From Microbacterium soli (GTDB lineage Bacteria > Actinomycetota > Actinomycetes > Actinomycetales > Microbacteriaceae), in the NCBI RefSeq assembly GCF_039539005.1, contig NZ_BAABCP010000001.1:1922001-1986000 (forward strand): 64,000 nt of DNA. The letters are read 5' to 3'. The position numbers and the translations under genes are program-made. Positions 7,909-16,587 of this stretch are shown piece after piece. Below the pieces are notes generated by a model. That model searched no databases. It was not told the DNA's origin and worked only from the letters and a program-made list of their open reading frames with translations. Numbering within the stretch: the stretch's first letter is position 1; each line of letters starts with the position of its first letter.

Positions 7909-9327
7909 TCAGTCGTCGGTGCCTCGGATGCCCACGGTCGACTCGATGACGGGCCTCATCTTCTTGCTCAGGGCCTCGAAGAACATCGACAGCGGGAACT
8001 CGTCGTCCAGCACCTGGTCGGTGTACCCCTTGGGCGCGCCGGCGAGGATCTCGTCCGACAGCCCACGCGCCCAGACGGATGCCGGGTTCGGGGTCAGCAC
8101 ACTGCGGACGAGGTCGTAGGCGGCCAGCCAGTGCGCGGTCTTGGGGCGGTCGATGGAACGCCAGTACAGCTCGTCGATCGCGTCGCCGAGCGCCACGACG
8201 GCATCCGGGACGCCCTCCCAGTCGAAGGTCAGCCGCGTGTCGGTCCAGTGCAGCACACCCCGCTGATGCAGCCAGGCGAACAGCAGCTGCCCGCCCAGAC
8301 CGTCGTAGTTGCGCACCCGGGAGCCGGTGATCGCGAACCGGAAGATCCGGTCGAAGATCACCGCGTACTGCACGAGCCCGGCGTGCTCGAGCATCTCCTG
8401 CTCGGCATCCGAGAGCTCGTCGGCGGCGGTGAGGCGCTTCTGGATCCTCACCGACTCGCGGAACGCGGTCAGGTCGCACCGCAGCTCCTCCAGCGAGTAG
8501 AGGAAGAACGGCATCCGCTGCTTGATCATGAACGGGTCGAACGGCAGGTCGCCGCGCATGTGGGTGCGGTCGTGGATGATGTCCCACATCACGAAGGTCT
8601 TCTCGGCGAGGGACTGGTCGTCGAGCATCCGTGCGGCCGCCTCGGGCAGGTCGAGCTTGGTGATCTCGGAGGCCGCGCGCACCACCCGGCGGTAGCGGGC
8701 GGCCTCGCGGTCCTGGAAGATCGCCCCCCACGTGAACGAGGGGATCTCCCGCATCGCGACGGTCTCGGGGAACAGCACGGCCGAGTTCGTGTCATAGCCC
8801 GGGGTGAAGTCGATCAGGCGCAGCGAGACGAACAGTTCGTTGCCGTAGTCGCCGGCCTCGAGCTCGGCGATGAAATCCGGCCAGATGGTCTCGACGATGA
8901 GGGCCTCGACGAGCCGGTCCGTCGACCCGTTCTGGGTGTACATCGGGAAGATGACGAGGTGGCGGATGCCGTCGACGCGATGCTGCTGGGGCTGGAACGC
9001 CACGAGCGAGTCGAGGAAGTCCGGCACGCCGAACCCGCCGTCCGCCCACCGTCGGAAGTCGGCGACGGCGGCGTCGAGGTACTCGGCGTCGTGCGGGAAG
9101 GCGGGGGAGAGGGCGCGGATGCCGGCGATGATCGCGGACACGTGCTCGGATGCCGCGGCGTGATCGGCGGCATCCGGAATGGAACCGTCCTTGATCTGCA
9201 GCGGACGGATGGCGATCGCCGCCTCCTTGAGCAGGTGCCAGGCGGTGCTGTGCTCGGCGGTCGCGGCGTCCTCGACGACCTCGGGCTCGCCGATGATGGC
9301 GTTGATGCGGGGGGTGAGAGTGGACAT
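7909..9327 (-). CDS. DUF6421 family protein
   Basis: 472 aa, recognised as the uncharacterised actinobacterial DUF6421 family. The open frame extends further upstream, but ATG 9327 is chosen because GGAGGT lies 7 nt before it and the next upstream start would run into the divergent regulator. It is soluble, with no signal peptide or membrane segment. A conserved-looking IIHDRTHMRGD (251-260) with His252 and His256, and many Asp/Glu in the middle third, could bind metal, but I do not know the function. It diverges from an Lrp-type gene across a 72-bp gap holding a perfect palindrome, which suggests direct control by that regulator. Confidence 0.75.
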   Translation of the reverse strand: MSTLTPRINAIIGEPEVVEDAATAEHSTAWHLLKEAAIAIRPLQIKDGSIPDAADHAAASEHVSAIIAGIRALSPAFPHDAEYLDAAVADFRRWADGGFGVPDFLDSLVAFQPQQHRVDGIRHLVIFPMYTQNGSTDRLVEALIVETIWPDFIAELEAGDYGNELFVSLRLIDFTPGYDTNSAVLFPETVAMREIPSFTWGAIFQDREAARYRRVVRAASEITKLDLPEAAARMLDDQSLAEKTFVMWDIIHDRTHMRGDLPFDPFMIKQRMPFFLYSLEELRCDLTAFRESVRIQKRLTAADELSDAEQEMLEHAGLVQYAVIFDRIFRFAITGSRVRNYDGLGGQLLFAWLHQRGVLHWTDTRLTFDWEGVPDAVVALGDAIDELYWRSIDRPKTAHWLAAYDLVRSVLTPNPASVWARGLSDEILAGAPKGYTDQVLDDEFPLSMFFEALSKKMRPVIESTVGIRGTDD

Positions 9328-9351
9328 CGGGACCTCCGATCGCGTGAATCG

Positions 9352-9366
9352 CCGGAAATTTTCCGG
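9352..9366. promoter_or_regulatory. Perfect palindrome between DUF6421 and lrp-like gene
   Basis: CCGGAAATTTTCCGG: two perfect 7-nt arms around a single T, A/T-rich core with CCGG ends. It lies 24 nt from the DUF6421 start and 33 nt from the Lrp start, overlapping where both promoters must be. A 15-bp symmetric A/T-centred site is the usual form of an Lrp/AsnC operator. Confidence 0.65.
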
Positions 9367-9399
9367 TCTATGTCGAATGTGGGTACTATTCTTCCATGT

Positions 9400-9855
9400 A
9401 TGGATGACCCTGTCGACCATGCGATCCTCGCCGCCCTCTCCCGGGACGGGCGGGCGACCCTGGCGCAGCTCTCGGAGACCGTCGGCCTGTCGACCTCCGC
9501 CGTGCAGTCGCGGCTGAAACGGCTGGAGAGCCGTGGCGTGATCGCCGGCTACCAGGCCGTCCTCGATCCCGAGGCGGTCGGCGTGCCGCTGTCGGCGTTC
9601 ATCGAGATCACGCCCATCGACCCCGGCCAGCCCGACAACGCCCCCGAGCTGCTGGAGCCGCTGACCGAGATCGAGGCGTGCCACTCCATCGCCGGCGACG
9701 CCAGCTACATGCTGTTCGTCCGCGTGACGGGACCGCGCGCCCTGGAGAAGCTCGTCAACGACATCCGCGCCATCGCGAACGTCCGCACCAGGGCCACGAT
9801 CGTGCTGCAGACCTACTACGAGCGCCGTCCGGTCCTCGCCGCCGCGGCCGACTGA
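9400..9855 (+). CDS. Lrp/AsnC-family transcriptional regulator
   Basis: 151 aa, standard Lrp length. The N-terminal HTH (about 5-50) contains LAALSRDGRATLAQL and STSAVQSRLKRLE; a C-terminal RAM (alpha-beta) ligand domain includes SIAGDASYMLFVRV. ATG 9400 begins MDDPVDHAIL, the normal start of the family. A TACTAT -10 box at 9384-9389 leaves only a few bases of leader. It is divergent from the DUF6421 gene and likely regulates both itself and that gene in response to an amino acid. Confidence 0.92.
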   Translation: MDDPVDHAILAALSRDGRATLAQLSETVGLSTSAVQSRLKRLESRGVIAGYQAVLDPEAVGVPLSAFIEITPIDPGQPDNAPELLEPLTEIEACHSIAGDASYMLFVRVTGPRALEKLVNDIRAIANVRTRATIVLQTYYERRPVLAAAAD

Positions 9856-9888
9856 GCAGTCGTCGGCTCGGCTCGAACGGCCGTCGGT

Positions 9889-10698
9889 TCAGCCCAGGAG
9901 CGCCCGAACCGCGGCGGCGGCGTCGGAGACAGCGGCCGTGATCCCGCTGCCGCGACGCAGAGCCGCCAGCAGCGCGCCGGCGAACGCGTCGCCCGTGCCC
10001 TTGACCGTGGTGGGGATGAGCGGATGCTCGAGCCGCTGCGCGTCGTCGCGGGTGACGACGAGATCCGTGAGCGTCCGGCCGCCTGCGGCGGATCCGCCGC
10101 TGACCACCGCCCACTGCGCCCGGGGTCCGAGCAGCGCACGCGCGGCGGACTCGGCATCCGTCTGCGTGGCGTCCTGCGCACCCAGCAGGCCGAGTTCGAA
10201 CCCGTTGGGGATGATGCCGGTGGCGATCGGGAGCATCCGGTCGCGCAGCGCCGGGGCGACCGCAGGATCCGTGTACAGCCCCACATCCGAGTCGCCCAGC
10301 GTCGGGTCCACGAGCACGCGCAGGTCCGCACGCCGCTCCAGCAGCGGCGCGAGCGCGTCCGCCACGGCCGTCACCTGATCCGGTGAGGCGAAATACCCGG
10401 TGCACACGCTGTCGATCTCGTCCAGCAGACCCAGCGCATCGAGATCGCGGATGCTGTCGGCCAGCCACTGCGCGGGCATCGGGGCCGCGTGAACGCTCGG
10501 GTAGTGCGGCAGATTGCTCAGCACGATGGTCGGCAGCGGCACGACCCTCGCCGTCCCCAGCTGGGGGAGCACGCCGTTCATGCCCACCGAGCCGAAGGCG
10601 ACCTGCGATCCGATCAGCAGCACCTCCGCAGGGCGCCGATCCAGCTCCCAGCGCTCCCGCCCCTGCGCCCAGGCGGACGGATCGGCGTGCGCGGTCAC
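9889..10698 (-). CDS. pdxY: Pyridoxal kinase (PdxY/PdxK type)
   Basis: 269 aa, ribokinase superfamily. The N-terminal LLIGSQVAFGSVGMNG matches the start of PdxY proteins. The region IIPNGFELGLLG is the PN-x-x-E segment, and VKGTGDAFAGALLA holds the catalytic Asp of the anion hole. It phosphorylates pyridoxal or pyridoxine to the PLP precursor form. The GTG start overlaps the stop codon of the PLP-binding yggS gene by 4 nt, so the two are translationally coupled in a PLP salvage and homeostasis unit. Confidence 0.86.
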   Translation of the reverse strand: MTAHADPSAWAQGRERWELDRRPAEVLLIGSQVAFGSVGMNGVLPQLGTARVVPLPTIVLSNLPHYPSVHAAPMPAQWLADSIRDLDALGLLDEIDSVCTGYFASPDQVTAVADALAPLLERRADLRVLVDPTLGDSDVGLYTDPAVAPALRDRMLPIATGIIPNGFELGLLGAQDATQTDAESAARALLGPRAQWAVVSGGSAAGGRTLTDLVVTRDDAQRLEHPLIPTTVKGTGDAFAGALLAALRRGSGITAAVSDAAAAVRALLG

Positions 10699-11462
10699 TT
10701 CGCGAAGCCCGGCCAGTACTCGGAATCGGGGGTCTTCCGGGCGCCGAAGATGGCCTGGCCGATGCGCACGACCGTCGCACCCTCCTCGATGGCGGCCTGG
10801 TAGTCGCCGGACATGCCCATGGACAGCCCGCCCGGCCCGACCAGGTCGCGCTCGCGGGCCCGATCACGCAGATCGCGCAGGATGCGGAAGCACTCCCGCA
10901 CGCGCTCGGTGTCGCTCGTGAACAGCGCGAGGGTCATCAGCCCCTGCACGCGCAGGCTGTCGCGGTGGCGCAACTCCTCGAGGAACGCGAGCGCATCGCC
11001 GGGCTCGAGGCCGAACTTGGACTCCTCCGCGGAGGTGTTCACCTGCACGTAGACGTCGAGGCCGCGGCCCGCCGCCTGCAGGCGCCTGTCGAGCGCATCG
11101 GCGAGGCGGATGCTGTCCAGCGCCTGGAACTCGTCGGCGAAGGCCACGACGTCCTTGGCCTTGTTGGTCTGCAGGTGCCCGATGACCGACCAGCGCACGT
11201 GCTGGTCGGCGAGGTTCCCGGCCTTGCGCTTGGCCTCCTGGACCTTGTTCTCGCCCAGATCCACGGCACCGGCCTCGATCGCCAGCAGCAGCCGCTCCTC
11301 GGGCACCGTCTTGCTCACCGACAGCAACCGGATCTCGGACGCGTCGCGTCCTGCGCGCTCGGCGGCGGCGGCGATGTTCGCTCGCACGTCGGCGAGGTTG
11401 TGGGCGAAGTCCTCCACGGAGTTCGCCTGCGGATACAGCGGGCGTGCGGGCAGATCTGTCAC
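10695..11462 (-). CDS. yggS: YggS/PROSC-family PLP homeostasis protein
   Basis: About 255 aa, alanine-racemase-like TIM barrel without a second domain. The PLP lysine is Lys51 in LLSVSKT. LGENKVQEAKRK, WSVIGHLQTNKAK and LSMGMSGDYQAAIEEGAT are family hallmarks. It is not an enzyme but a PLP carrier/homeostasis factor. The start is uncertain: GTG 11462 has GGAGG only 1 nt away, while the open frame could begin as far up as ATG 11510. It is followed with a 4-nt overlap by a pyridoxal kinase gene. Confidence 0.88.
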   Translation of the reverse strand: MTDLPARPLYPQANSVEDFAHNLADVRANIAAAAERAGRDASEIRLLSVSKTVPEERLLLAIEAGAVDLGENKVQEAKRKAGNLADQHVRWSVIGHLQTNKAKDVVAFADEFQALDSIRLADALDRRLQAAGRGLDVYVQVNTSAEESKFGLEPGDALAFLEELRHRDSLRVQGLMTLALFTSDTERVRECFRILRDLRDRARERDLVGPGGLSMGMSGDYQAAIEEGATVVRIGQAIFGARKTPDSEYWPGFAK

Positions 11463-11554
11463 GCCTCCGAGGGTACCGTCTCCCGTGCTCACGCCGTGGG
11501 CCCCGCGCAACGCGCGGAGGCGGGGGCGCGCCGTGGGCCAGTAGGATGCCGACC

Positions 11555-12520
11555 GTGGCGTCCTCGACCAAGAAGAAGCGCTCCGGCACGAAGCCGCGGC
11601 GCACCAGCGGCAATCCGGCGAAGCGTCCTGTCATCGAGGCAGGACCGGTCACGTTCGGCGAGTGGGTCGGCGCGGCGCGCCTGCGGACCCTGCCGCTCGC
11701 CGTCGCACCCGTCGTGCTCGGCACGGCGGCCGCGCAGGTGACCGATCACGCGCTGCACTGGGTCCTCGCCCTGGCGTGCCTGGCGGTGGCGGTGCTGCTG
11801 CAGATCGGCGTGAACTTCGCCAACGACTACAGCGACGGCGTCCGCGGCACGGACGCCCGGAGGGTGGGGCCGGCCCGGCTCACGGCATCCGGTCGGGTTC
11901 CGGCGAAGCACGTCCTGATCACGGCTCTGGTCTTCTTCGCGCTCGCCGCCGTCGCAGGACTCGCGATCGTGGTTCGCACGCAGCAGTGGTGGATGCTGCT
12001 GGTCGGCGCCGCCTGCATCGTCGCCGCCTGGTTCTACACCGGGGGCAGACGCCCGTACGGCTACAACGCGATGGGCGAGCTGTTCGTCTTCGTGTTCTTC
12101 GGGCTGGTCGCCGTGCTGGGCACCACGTGGGTGCAGTCCTTCGCACTGCCGCTGGAGGCCTGGCTGGCGGCGGTGGCTGCGGGACTGTTCGCCTGCGCGG
12201 TGCTGCTGGCCAACAACCTGCGCGACATCAACCAGGATCGCGAGGCGGGCAAGCGCACGCTCACGGTGCTGATCGGCAGGCGGGCGACGCAGTCGCTGTA
12301 CACGGTGCTCGTGATCGTGCCGTTCCTGATCGCGGCGGTCTTCGCGCTGCTGCTGTACCCGGTGGCCTGGATGTCGCTGCTGGTGCTGCTGGCGATCATC
12401 CCGGCGATCCTCATCGTCTGGACCTACCGCGCACCCGGGGAGCTCGTCATCGTGCTGAGCCTGACCTCGCTGTCATCGGTCGGGTATGCGGCGCTGATCT
12501 ACTGGGCGCTCGTCGCCTGA
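11555..12520 (+). CDS. menA: 1,4-dihydroxy-2-naphthoate polyprenyltransferase
   Basis: About 321 aa, UbiA superfamily, integral membrane. After a basic Lys/Arg-rich N-terminus come eight or nine hydrophobic helices. The first Asp-rich motif is NFANDYSDGVRG and the second NNLRDINQDREAGKRT, matching MenA. It attaches the polyprenyl chain to DHNA to give demethylmenaquinone. The GTG start is 7 nt after a TAGGAT box (11542-11547), consistent with a leaderless message; ATG 11546 is the alternative. It belongs with the scattered menD, menG and menF genes downstream. Confidence 0.92.
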   Translation: MASSTKKKRSGTKPRRTSGNPAKRPVIEAGPVTFGEWVGAARLRTLPLAVAPVVLGTAAAQVTDHALHWVLALACLAVAVLLQIGVNFANDYSDGVRGTDARRVGPARLTASGRVPAKHVLITALVFFALAAVAGLAIVVRTQQWWMLLVGAACIVAAWFYTGGRRPYGYNAMGELFVFVFFGLVAVLGTTWVQSFALPLEAWLAAVAAGLFACAVLLANNLRDINQDREAGKRTLTVLIGRRATQSLYTVLVIVPFLIAAVFALLLYPVAWMSLLVLLAIIPAILIVWTYRAPGELVIVLSLTSLSSVGYAALIYWALVA

Positions 12521-12574
12521 GACCATCCATGAGGCACCTTCCGGTGCGGTCGGGCGCGTCCTGGCGAAGCGGGA

Positions 12575-12835
12575 TCATTCCTCGGTCGCGCTGTCCTCCA
12601 CGTCCTCATCGGTGCCCTGCCGATTGCGCTTGGCGTAGATGGCGCGGGAGGCGTCCGACAGCGGCGTGCGCAGGAACATCAGCGAGATGCTCATGCCGAT
12701 CAGCGCCGCGAACAGCGCCGCCAGCCACCAGAACTCGCGGAAGATGGGGAAGAAGAGCCACATGATCGCGAGCGGCACGAGGAAGGCCAGCAGCCGCAGC
12801 ACGGTGTAGACGAGGAGGGGTGGCAGCTTCTTCAC
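12575..12835 (-). CDS. DUF4229-like small membrane protein
   Basis: 86 aa with two membrane helices (about 8-27 and 34-54) and an acidic C-terminal tail. The Arg between helix starts (YTVLRLLAFLVPLAIM) and the RTPLSDASRAIYAKRNR segment resemble the actinobacterial DUF4229 family. The start is GTG, 6 nt after TAGACT (12842-12847, minus strand), so probably leaderless. It lies convergent to menA and is often seen near menaquinone genes, but its function is unknown. Confidence 0.7.
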   Translation of the reverse strand: MKKLPPLLVYTVLRLLAFLVPLAIMWLFFPIFREFWWLAALFAALIGMSISLMFLRTPLSDASRAIYAKRNRQGTDEDVEDSATEE

Positions 12836-12927
12836 GGGGCAAGTCTAGGAGCGCTCGCTAGGCGGAGGCTGTGCGCCGCCGATGACACGTCGGGTCCCGC
12901 CGTTGCGGCCATGCCTACACTGGAGGC

Positions 12928-13269
12928 ATGGCACGTCTCCTGATCATCGGCGGGTTTCTCGCCGTGGTGTTCTGGGTGTTCAGCATCGTGGACTGCACTG
13001 TGCAGCCGGCGGAGCGGCACCGCGGCGTCTCCAAGGCCGCGTGGGTGCTGATCGTTCTGCTGCTCCCGGTGATCGGCGGCATCCTGTGGTTCACGCTCGG
13101 TCGGCTGGCCGCCGGCGAGGTCGACACCGGCTACGTGGTTCCTCCGGATGATGACCCGCAGGTGCTGCGGCGGATGGGCAACGCCGAGCAGGACGCCCGC
13201 ATCCGCGAGCTGGAGGCGGAGCTGTCCCGCTTGGACGACGAAGCAGACGGCGCGGATCCGCGCTCGTGA
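12928..13269 (+). CDS. PLD-nuclease N-terminal-like (PLDc_N) membrane protein
   Basis: 113 aa. Two membrane helices (about 3-22 and 37-57) are separated by a short loop, and WVLIVLLLPVIGGILWF is the signature of the PLDc_N domain that precedes cardiolipin synthase domains but also occurs alone. The C-terminal half is charged, with a short predicted coiled coil (RIRELEAELSRLDDE). ATG follows TACACT (12916-12921) by 6 nt. The stop overlaps the menD start by 4 nt (GTGA), so it is co-translated with menD. Function unknown; perhaps membrane anchoring. Confidence 0.8.
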   Translation: MARLLIIGGFLAVVFWVFSIVDCTVQPAERHRGVSKAAWVLIVLLLPVIGGILWFTLGRLAAGEVDTGYVVPPDDDPQVLRRMGNAEQDARIRELEAELSRLDDEADGADPRS

Positions 13270-14951
13270 CGGCGTCTCCTGCCGCCGAGGCGGCGGCCGG
13301 GCTCCTCGCCGAGCTCGTCGGGAGCGGACTGCGCGATCTCGTGCTCTCTCCCGGATCGCGGTCCCAGGCGCTCGCCCTGGCGGCGATGGACCTGTCCCGG
13401 CGGGGGGTGCTGCGCGTGCACGTCCGAGTGGACGAGCGGGTGGCCGCGTTCACGGCCCTGGGTCTGGCTCGTGAGTCCGGTCTGCCCGTCGCGGTGCTGT
13501 GCACGTCGGGCACCGCCGCGGGCAACCTGCTTCCGGCGGCCATGGAGGCCTTCCACGCCGGGGTGCCGCTGCTGCTGCTGACAGCCGATCGCCCGCCGGA
13601 GCTGCGCGGCGTCGGAGCGAACCAGGCCACCATTCAGCCCGGCCTGTTCGGGTCGTTCGTGCGGCTGGCGGTGGACGCACCCGTACCCGGTCCCGCCGCT
13701 CCCGGCGCGGCGGCAGCCGTGTGGTCGGGGCTCGCCGCGCAGGTGGTCGCCGCGGCGACGGGGGTCGAGGGCTCCGGACTGCCGGGCATCGCGGGGCCGG
13801 TGCAGCTGAACCTCCCCACCCGCGAGCCGCTGTCGGGCGATCCCGGCGCCGATGTCGCGGTGGAGCCCGGTGCCGCGCCCGTCGTGCCCGTGCCGGAGCC
13901 CGTCGCATTGGAACGCGGTCCGCGTACGATCGTGATCGCGGGCGCGGATGCCGGGCCGGATGCCGAGGAGCTGTCCCACCGGGGCGGCTGGCCGATGATC
14001 GCGGAGATCGTCAGCGGTGCGCGCTATGGCCGACTCGTGGTGCACGGTTACCGTCGTCTGCTGGGCGACGATGCGCTGGGCGGCCGCATCGAGCGGGTGG
14101 TCGTGTTCGGACATCCCACGCTCAGCCGCGAGGTGGCGGCTCTGCTGGCTCGCAGCGACCTCGAGGTCGTCGCGGTGCGTCGTGGTGGCCAGGACCTGAA
14201 TCTCAACGGACGCACGCGGGCGGTCGGCTCTGTGACGGTCGCCGCGGGGCCTGTGGACCGGCAGTGGCTCGGCGCCTGGATGAACGCGTCGGCGGCGGCC
14301 GTGGTCGATCTCAGCGCGCCGGCGCCCGATCACGACGGACTGTCCTCGGAGGACAAGGCGGCCCGGCTGAGCGCTGTGCGCGCCGAGCTGGACGCGGTGC
14401 GGCGGCGGGTGGACCGGGAGATCCTCGTGGATGCCGTGTGGCGGGCTACCTGGCCGCATGACCGCCTCGTGTTCGGGTCCTCCCGGCTCGTGCGCGTCGC
14501 CGACGAGGTGCTCGGGGGGAAGAAGGTGCCCGTGCACGCCAACCGCGGTCTGGCCGGAATCGACGGCACTGTGGCGACGGCGATCGGCGTCGCCCTGGCC
14601 AGTCAGGCGGCGGGCGCCGCCGGTGTGACCCGGGCGCTTCTCGGCGACCTCGCCCTCCTGCATGACGTGGGGGCTCTGCTGCTGCCGGCCGACGAGCCGC
14701 CGCCGCGCATCCAGGTCGTCGTGGGCAACGACGGTGGCGGGACGATCTTCGACGGGCTCGAGGTCGCGGCATCCGCTCCGACGGCGGATCTGGACCGCGC
14801 GTTCTACACGCCGCAGGCGGTGGACCTCGCGCAGGTGGCCGCGGCCTACGGCTGGGAGTTCACCCGGGTCACCACCCGGTCCGCGCTCGAGCAGGCACTG
14901 ACGTCGCCGCCGGCGAAGCCGCAGATCATCGAGGTGCCGCTGGAGCGCTGA
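13266..14951 (+). CDS. menD: SEPHCHC synthase, menaquinone biosynthesis
   Basis: 561 aa ThDP-dependent enzyme that adds 2-oxoglutarate-derived succinyl semialdehyde to isochorismate. Visible marks are LSPGSRSQALALAA near the N-terminus, the ThDP-activating glutamate region ALGLARESGLPVAVLCTSGT, and VGNDGGGTIFDGLE, the metal and diphosphate site. The N-terminal start is fixed by the 4-nt overlap with the upstream membrane-protein gene. The substrate comes from MenF (18972) and the product pathway leads to MenA (11555). Confidence 0.95.
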   Translation: MTASPAAEAAAGLLAELVGSGLRDLVLSPGSRSQALALAAMDLSRRGVLRVHVRVDERVAAFTALGLARESGLPVAVLCTSGTAAGNLLPAAMEAFHAGVPLLLLTADRPPELRGVGANQATIQPGLFGSFVRLAVDAPVPGPAAPGAAAAVWSGLAAQVVAAATGVEGSGLPGIAGPVQLNLPTREPLSGDPGADVAVEPGAAPVVPVPEPVALERGPRTIVIAGADAGPDAEELSHRGGWPMIAEIVSGARYGRLVVHGYRRLLGDDALGGRIERVVVFGHPTLSREVAALLARSDLEVVAVRRGGQDLNLNGRTRAVGSVTVAAGPVDRQWLGAWMNASAAAVVDLSAPAPDHDGLSSEDKAARLSAVRAELDAVRRRVDREILVDAVWRATWPHDRLVFGSSRLVRVADEVLGGKKVPVHANRGLAGIDGTVATAIGVALASQAAGAAGVTRALLGDLALLHDVGALLLPADEPPPRIQVVVGNDGGGTIFDGLEVAASAPTADLDRAFYTPQAVDLAQVAAAYGWEFTRVTTRSALEQALTSPPAKPQIIEVPLER

Positions 14952-14967
14952 CCGCGGCCCCGGCGAC

Positions 14968-16500
14968 TCAGTCCAGGCGCTGCGTGATCTCGCCGAGGTC
15001 GGCACCCGCATACCGTCCGCCCTCGATGGCGTCGTGGCTCTCGATGGCGTCCCGGCCCTCGGAGTCATCCGCGTCCTCGTACAGGTCGGACTTCTGCGGG
15101 GGCACGGCTTGCGCCTCGACGGGGGAGGTGTCGGTGAGCACGTCCTCGAGCCCCTGCAGGGCGCTGAACCTGCGTGCCTGCGTGACGACATTGCGGTCCA
15201 GGGACCCGGCGAAGCGGTTGTAGGCGTCGACCGTCGAGTTCAAGCTCCTGCCGAGCTTGGCCAGATGCGCCCCGAGGGTGCCCAGACGCTTGTGCAGCTC
15301 CTTGCCCACCGTGAAGATCTGCTGCGCCTCGTGTGCGAGCTGATCCTGCCGCCACGCGTGCCCCACGGTGCGCAGCAGGGCGATGAGGGTCGAGGGGGTG
15401 GCGATCACGACGTTCCGCTCGAAGGCGTACTCGTACAGCGTCGAGTCCTGGTCGAGCGCCGCGGCGAGGAAGGGCTCGGCGGGCACGAACATCACCACGA
15501 ACTCGGGGGAGCCCGCCACGGCGTCCCAGTACTCCTTGGCGCTCAGGTCGTCGATGTGCTTGCGCAGGTGGCGCGCGTGCGCCTGCAACCGCTGCGCCCG
15601 CACGGTGTCGTCGGTGGCCTCCATGGCCTCCAGGTAGCCGTTGAACGCCACCTTGGAGTCCACCACGACGCGCTTGTCGCCCGCCAGGTGCACGACCATG
15701 TCCGGACGCAGCGCGCCGTCGTCGGTCACGTGATGCAGCTGCTCGTCGAAGTCGACGTGGTTGACCATGCCCGCGGCCTCCACGACGCGCCGCAGCTGCA
15801 GCTCGCCCCAGCGACCGCGCACCTGCGGCGCGCGTAGGGCGTTCACGAGGTTTCGAGTCTCCGCGCCCAGCGTCTCGGATGTCCGGCGCATGGACAGCAG
15901 CTGCTCGGTGAGCGCCGCGTTGGCCTCCAGGCGCGTTTTCTCCGCCGTCGTCATCTCGGTCTTCACCGTCTCGAGGGTCTTCTGCAGCGGCTCGATGAGC
16001 TGCCGCACGGCGTCCTGCCGCTTCTGCAACTCGGCCGCGCCCTCGCTCTGGCTGCGCTTGAGGCGCTCCTCCGCCTGCTGCAGGAACGCCTTCGAATTGG
16101 CCTCGAGTGCACGTCTGCTCAGCGCGTCGAACTCGTCGGCGAGCCGCTTCTGATCTGCTCGGAGCTCCTCCAGCCGCTCGGCGTGCTGCGCGCGCTCCTG
16201 CTCCAACCGCGCCTGCGCCTGTGCGCGGGCGTCCGCGACGGCGGCCTCGCCGAGTCTGCGGGCCTCTGCGATCCGCTCGTCCCCGAGCATCCGCTCCTCC
16301 TGAACGCGCGCGGCGGTCTCCGCGCGCGCCGCCGCCACGTCCTGCTCCAGCGCCGTGACGCGCAGCCGCGCCGCCGTCGTCTCCGCACGGACCTCGGCAT
16401 CCGCCCCACGGCCGCGCTGCACGCCGAGCACGAAGCCGAGCGCGCCGGCGAGAGCCGCGACGAGAGCCGCGACGACGATCACGAGAAGCGAGGTGTCCAT
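14968..16500 (-). CDS. rmuC: DNA recombination protein RmuC
   Basis: 510 aa. An N-terminal membrane anchor (about 3-27) is followed by a long coiled coil (about 30-180, rich in Ala, Glu, Arg). Next comes the RmuC nuclease-like core containing RGRWGELQLRRVVEAAGM, VVDSKVAFNGYLEA and FVPAEPFLAAAL. It limits recombination between inverted repeats. The open frame reaches past 17 kb on this strand, but ATG 16500 gives the standard MDTSLLVIVVA anchor and lies 6 nt after CACAAT, fitting a leaderless start. Convergent with menD, 16 nt apart. Confidence 0.92.
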   Translation of the reverse strand: MDTSLLVIVVAALVAALAGALGFVLGVQRGRGADAEVRAETTAARLRVTALEQDVAAARAETAARVQEERMLGDERIAEARRLGEAAVADARAQAQARLEQERAQHAERLEELRADQKRLADEFDALSRRALEANSKAFLQQAEERLKRSQSEGAAELQKRQDAVRQLIEPLQKTLETVKTEMTTAEKTRLEANAALTEQLLSMRRTSETLGAETRNLVNALRAPQVRGRWGELQLRRVVEAAGMVNHVDFDEQLHHVTDDGALRPDMVVHLAGDKRVVVDSKVAFNGYLEAMEATDDTVRAQRLQAHARHLRKHIDDLSAKEYWDAVAGSPEFVVMFVPAEPFLAAALDQDSTLYEYAFERNVVIATPSTLIALLRTVGHAWRQDQLAHEAQQIFTVGKELHKRLGTLGAHLAKLGRSLNSTVDAYNRFAGSLDRNVVTQARRFSALQGLEDVLTDTSPVEAQAVPPQKSDLYEDADDSEGRDAIESHDAIEGGRYAGADLGEITQRLD

Positions 16501-16587
16501 GCTCCGATTGTGCACGGGGCCTCCGACACTCCGAACCGCCGATTCGCCCGGGCGCGCCCTGTCGGCCCCGGACGGCATGATGTGTGC

